Origin: Desulfobacterales bacterium C00003106 | Lineage (GTDB): Bacteria > Desulfobacterota > Desulfobacteria > Desulfobacterales > C00003106 | Length of the DNA stretch: 6,514 nt | Direction: 5' to 3' | Assembly: GCA_001751015.1 (NCBI GenBank) | Contig: MAXM01000091.1 | Location: forward strand, 1 to 6,514 | Shown: piece by piece, positions 6,495 to 6,514 of the stretch | Position numbering within the stretch: the first letter of the stretch is position 1 | Layout: every line of letters starts with the position of its first letter | Translations under genes and position numbers: made by a program | Notes under the pieces: model-generated | What the model saw: only the letters and a program-made list of their open reading frames with translations | Database searches by the model: none | Told to the model about the DNA's origin: nothing

Positions 6495-6514
6495 GGAACG
6501 GGGACGAAATAACT
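6495..6514. mobile_element. Left end of a second MITE-like copy, cut by the window edge
   Basis: GGAACGGGGACGAAATAACT here is identical over all 20 bases to 1975-1994, in the same orientation, and the window ends inside it. It is preceded by TTA and, a few bases earlier, by the second heptamer array. Whether a full element with a right end and internal hairpin follows cannot be seen. Confidence 0.6.

Overview
The window is about 6.5 kb of Gram-negative chromosomal DNA carrying most of a high-affinity phosphate uptake operon. On the + strand it reads pstC (5' end missing), pstA, a 415-bp gap full of repeats, pstB, phoU, then an outer-membrane porin of the phosphate-selective O/P type. Convergent to these, on the - strand, is a lipoprotein that joins a ChaN/TIKI-type domain to a C-terminal PDZ domain. 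No RNA gene, CRISPR array or transposase gene is visible. The envelope features (a beta-barrel ending in Phe, a lipidated protein with a signal peptide) require a diderm. The moderate GC content, the repeat-rich spacers and the pst-phoU-porin order suggest a deltaproteobacterial (Desulfobacterota) sulfate reducer or a relative, but this placement is an inference and weak.

Layout: 2-871 PstC permease; 904-1773 PstA permease; 1774-2191 spacer with a heptamer inverted array (1838-1976) abutting a 180-bp MITE-like element (1975-2154) that holds a perfect 19-bp internal inverted repeat; 2192-2953 PstB ATPase; 2967-3638 PhoU; 3747-5039 porin; 5040-5103 convergent junction; 5104-6336 (- strand) ChaN-PDZ lipoprotein; 6337-6514 a spacer with a second heptamer inverted array and the first 20 bp of a second copy of the MITE end, cut by the window edge.

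How the genes work together: the porin would admit phosphate across the outer membrane. The PstS binding protein (not in the window, probably upstream) would hand it to the PstC-PstA channel, PstB would power import, and PhoU would couple transporter state to the PhoR/PhoB sensor system. The lipoprotein is transcribed toward the operon and is probably an independent unit.

The most unusual part is non-coding. Two separate spacers share one architecture: a short array with a strict 7-bp period, a 60-85 bp spacer, the same array inverted, and directly after it the same 20-bp MITE end. The heptamer words differ between the two places. This looks like a recurrent composite repeat family or a preferred insertion context, and one copy splits the pst operon between pstA and pstB.
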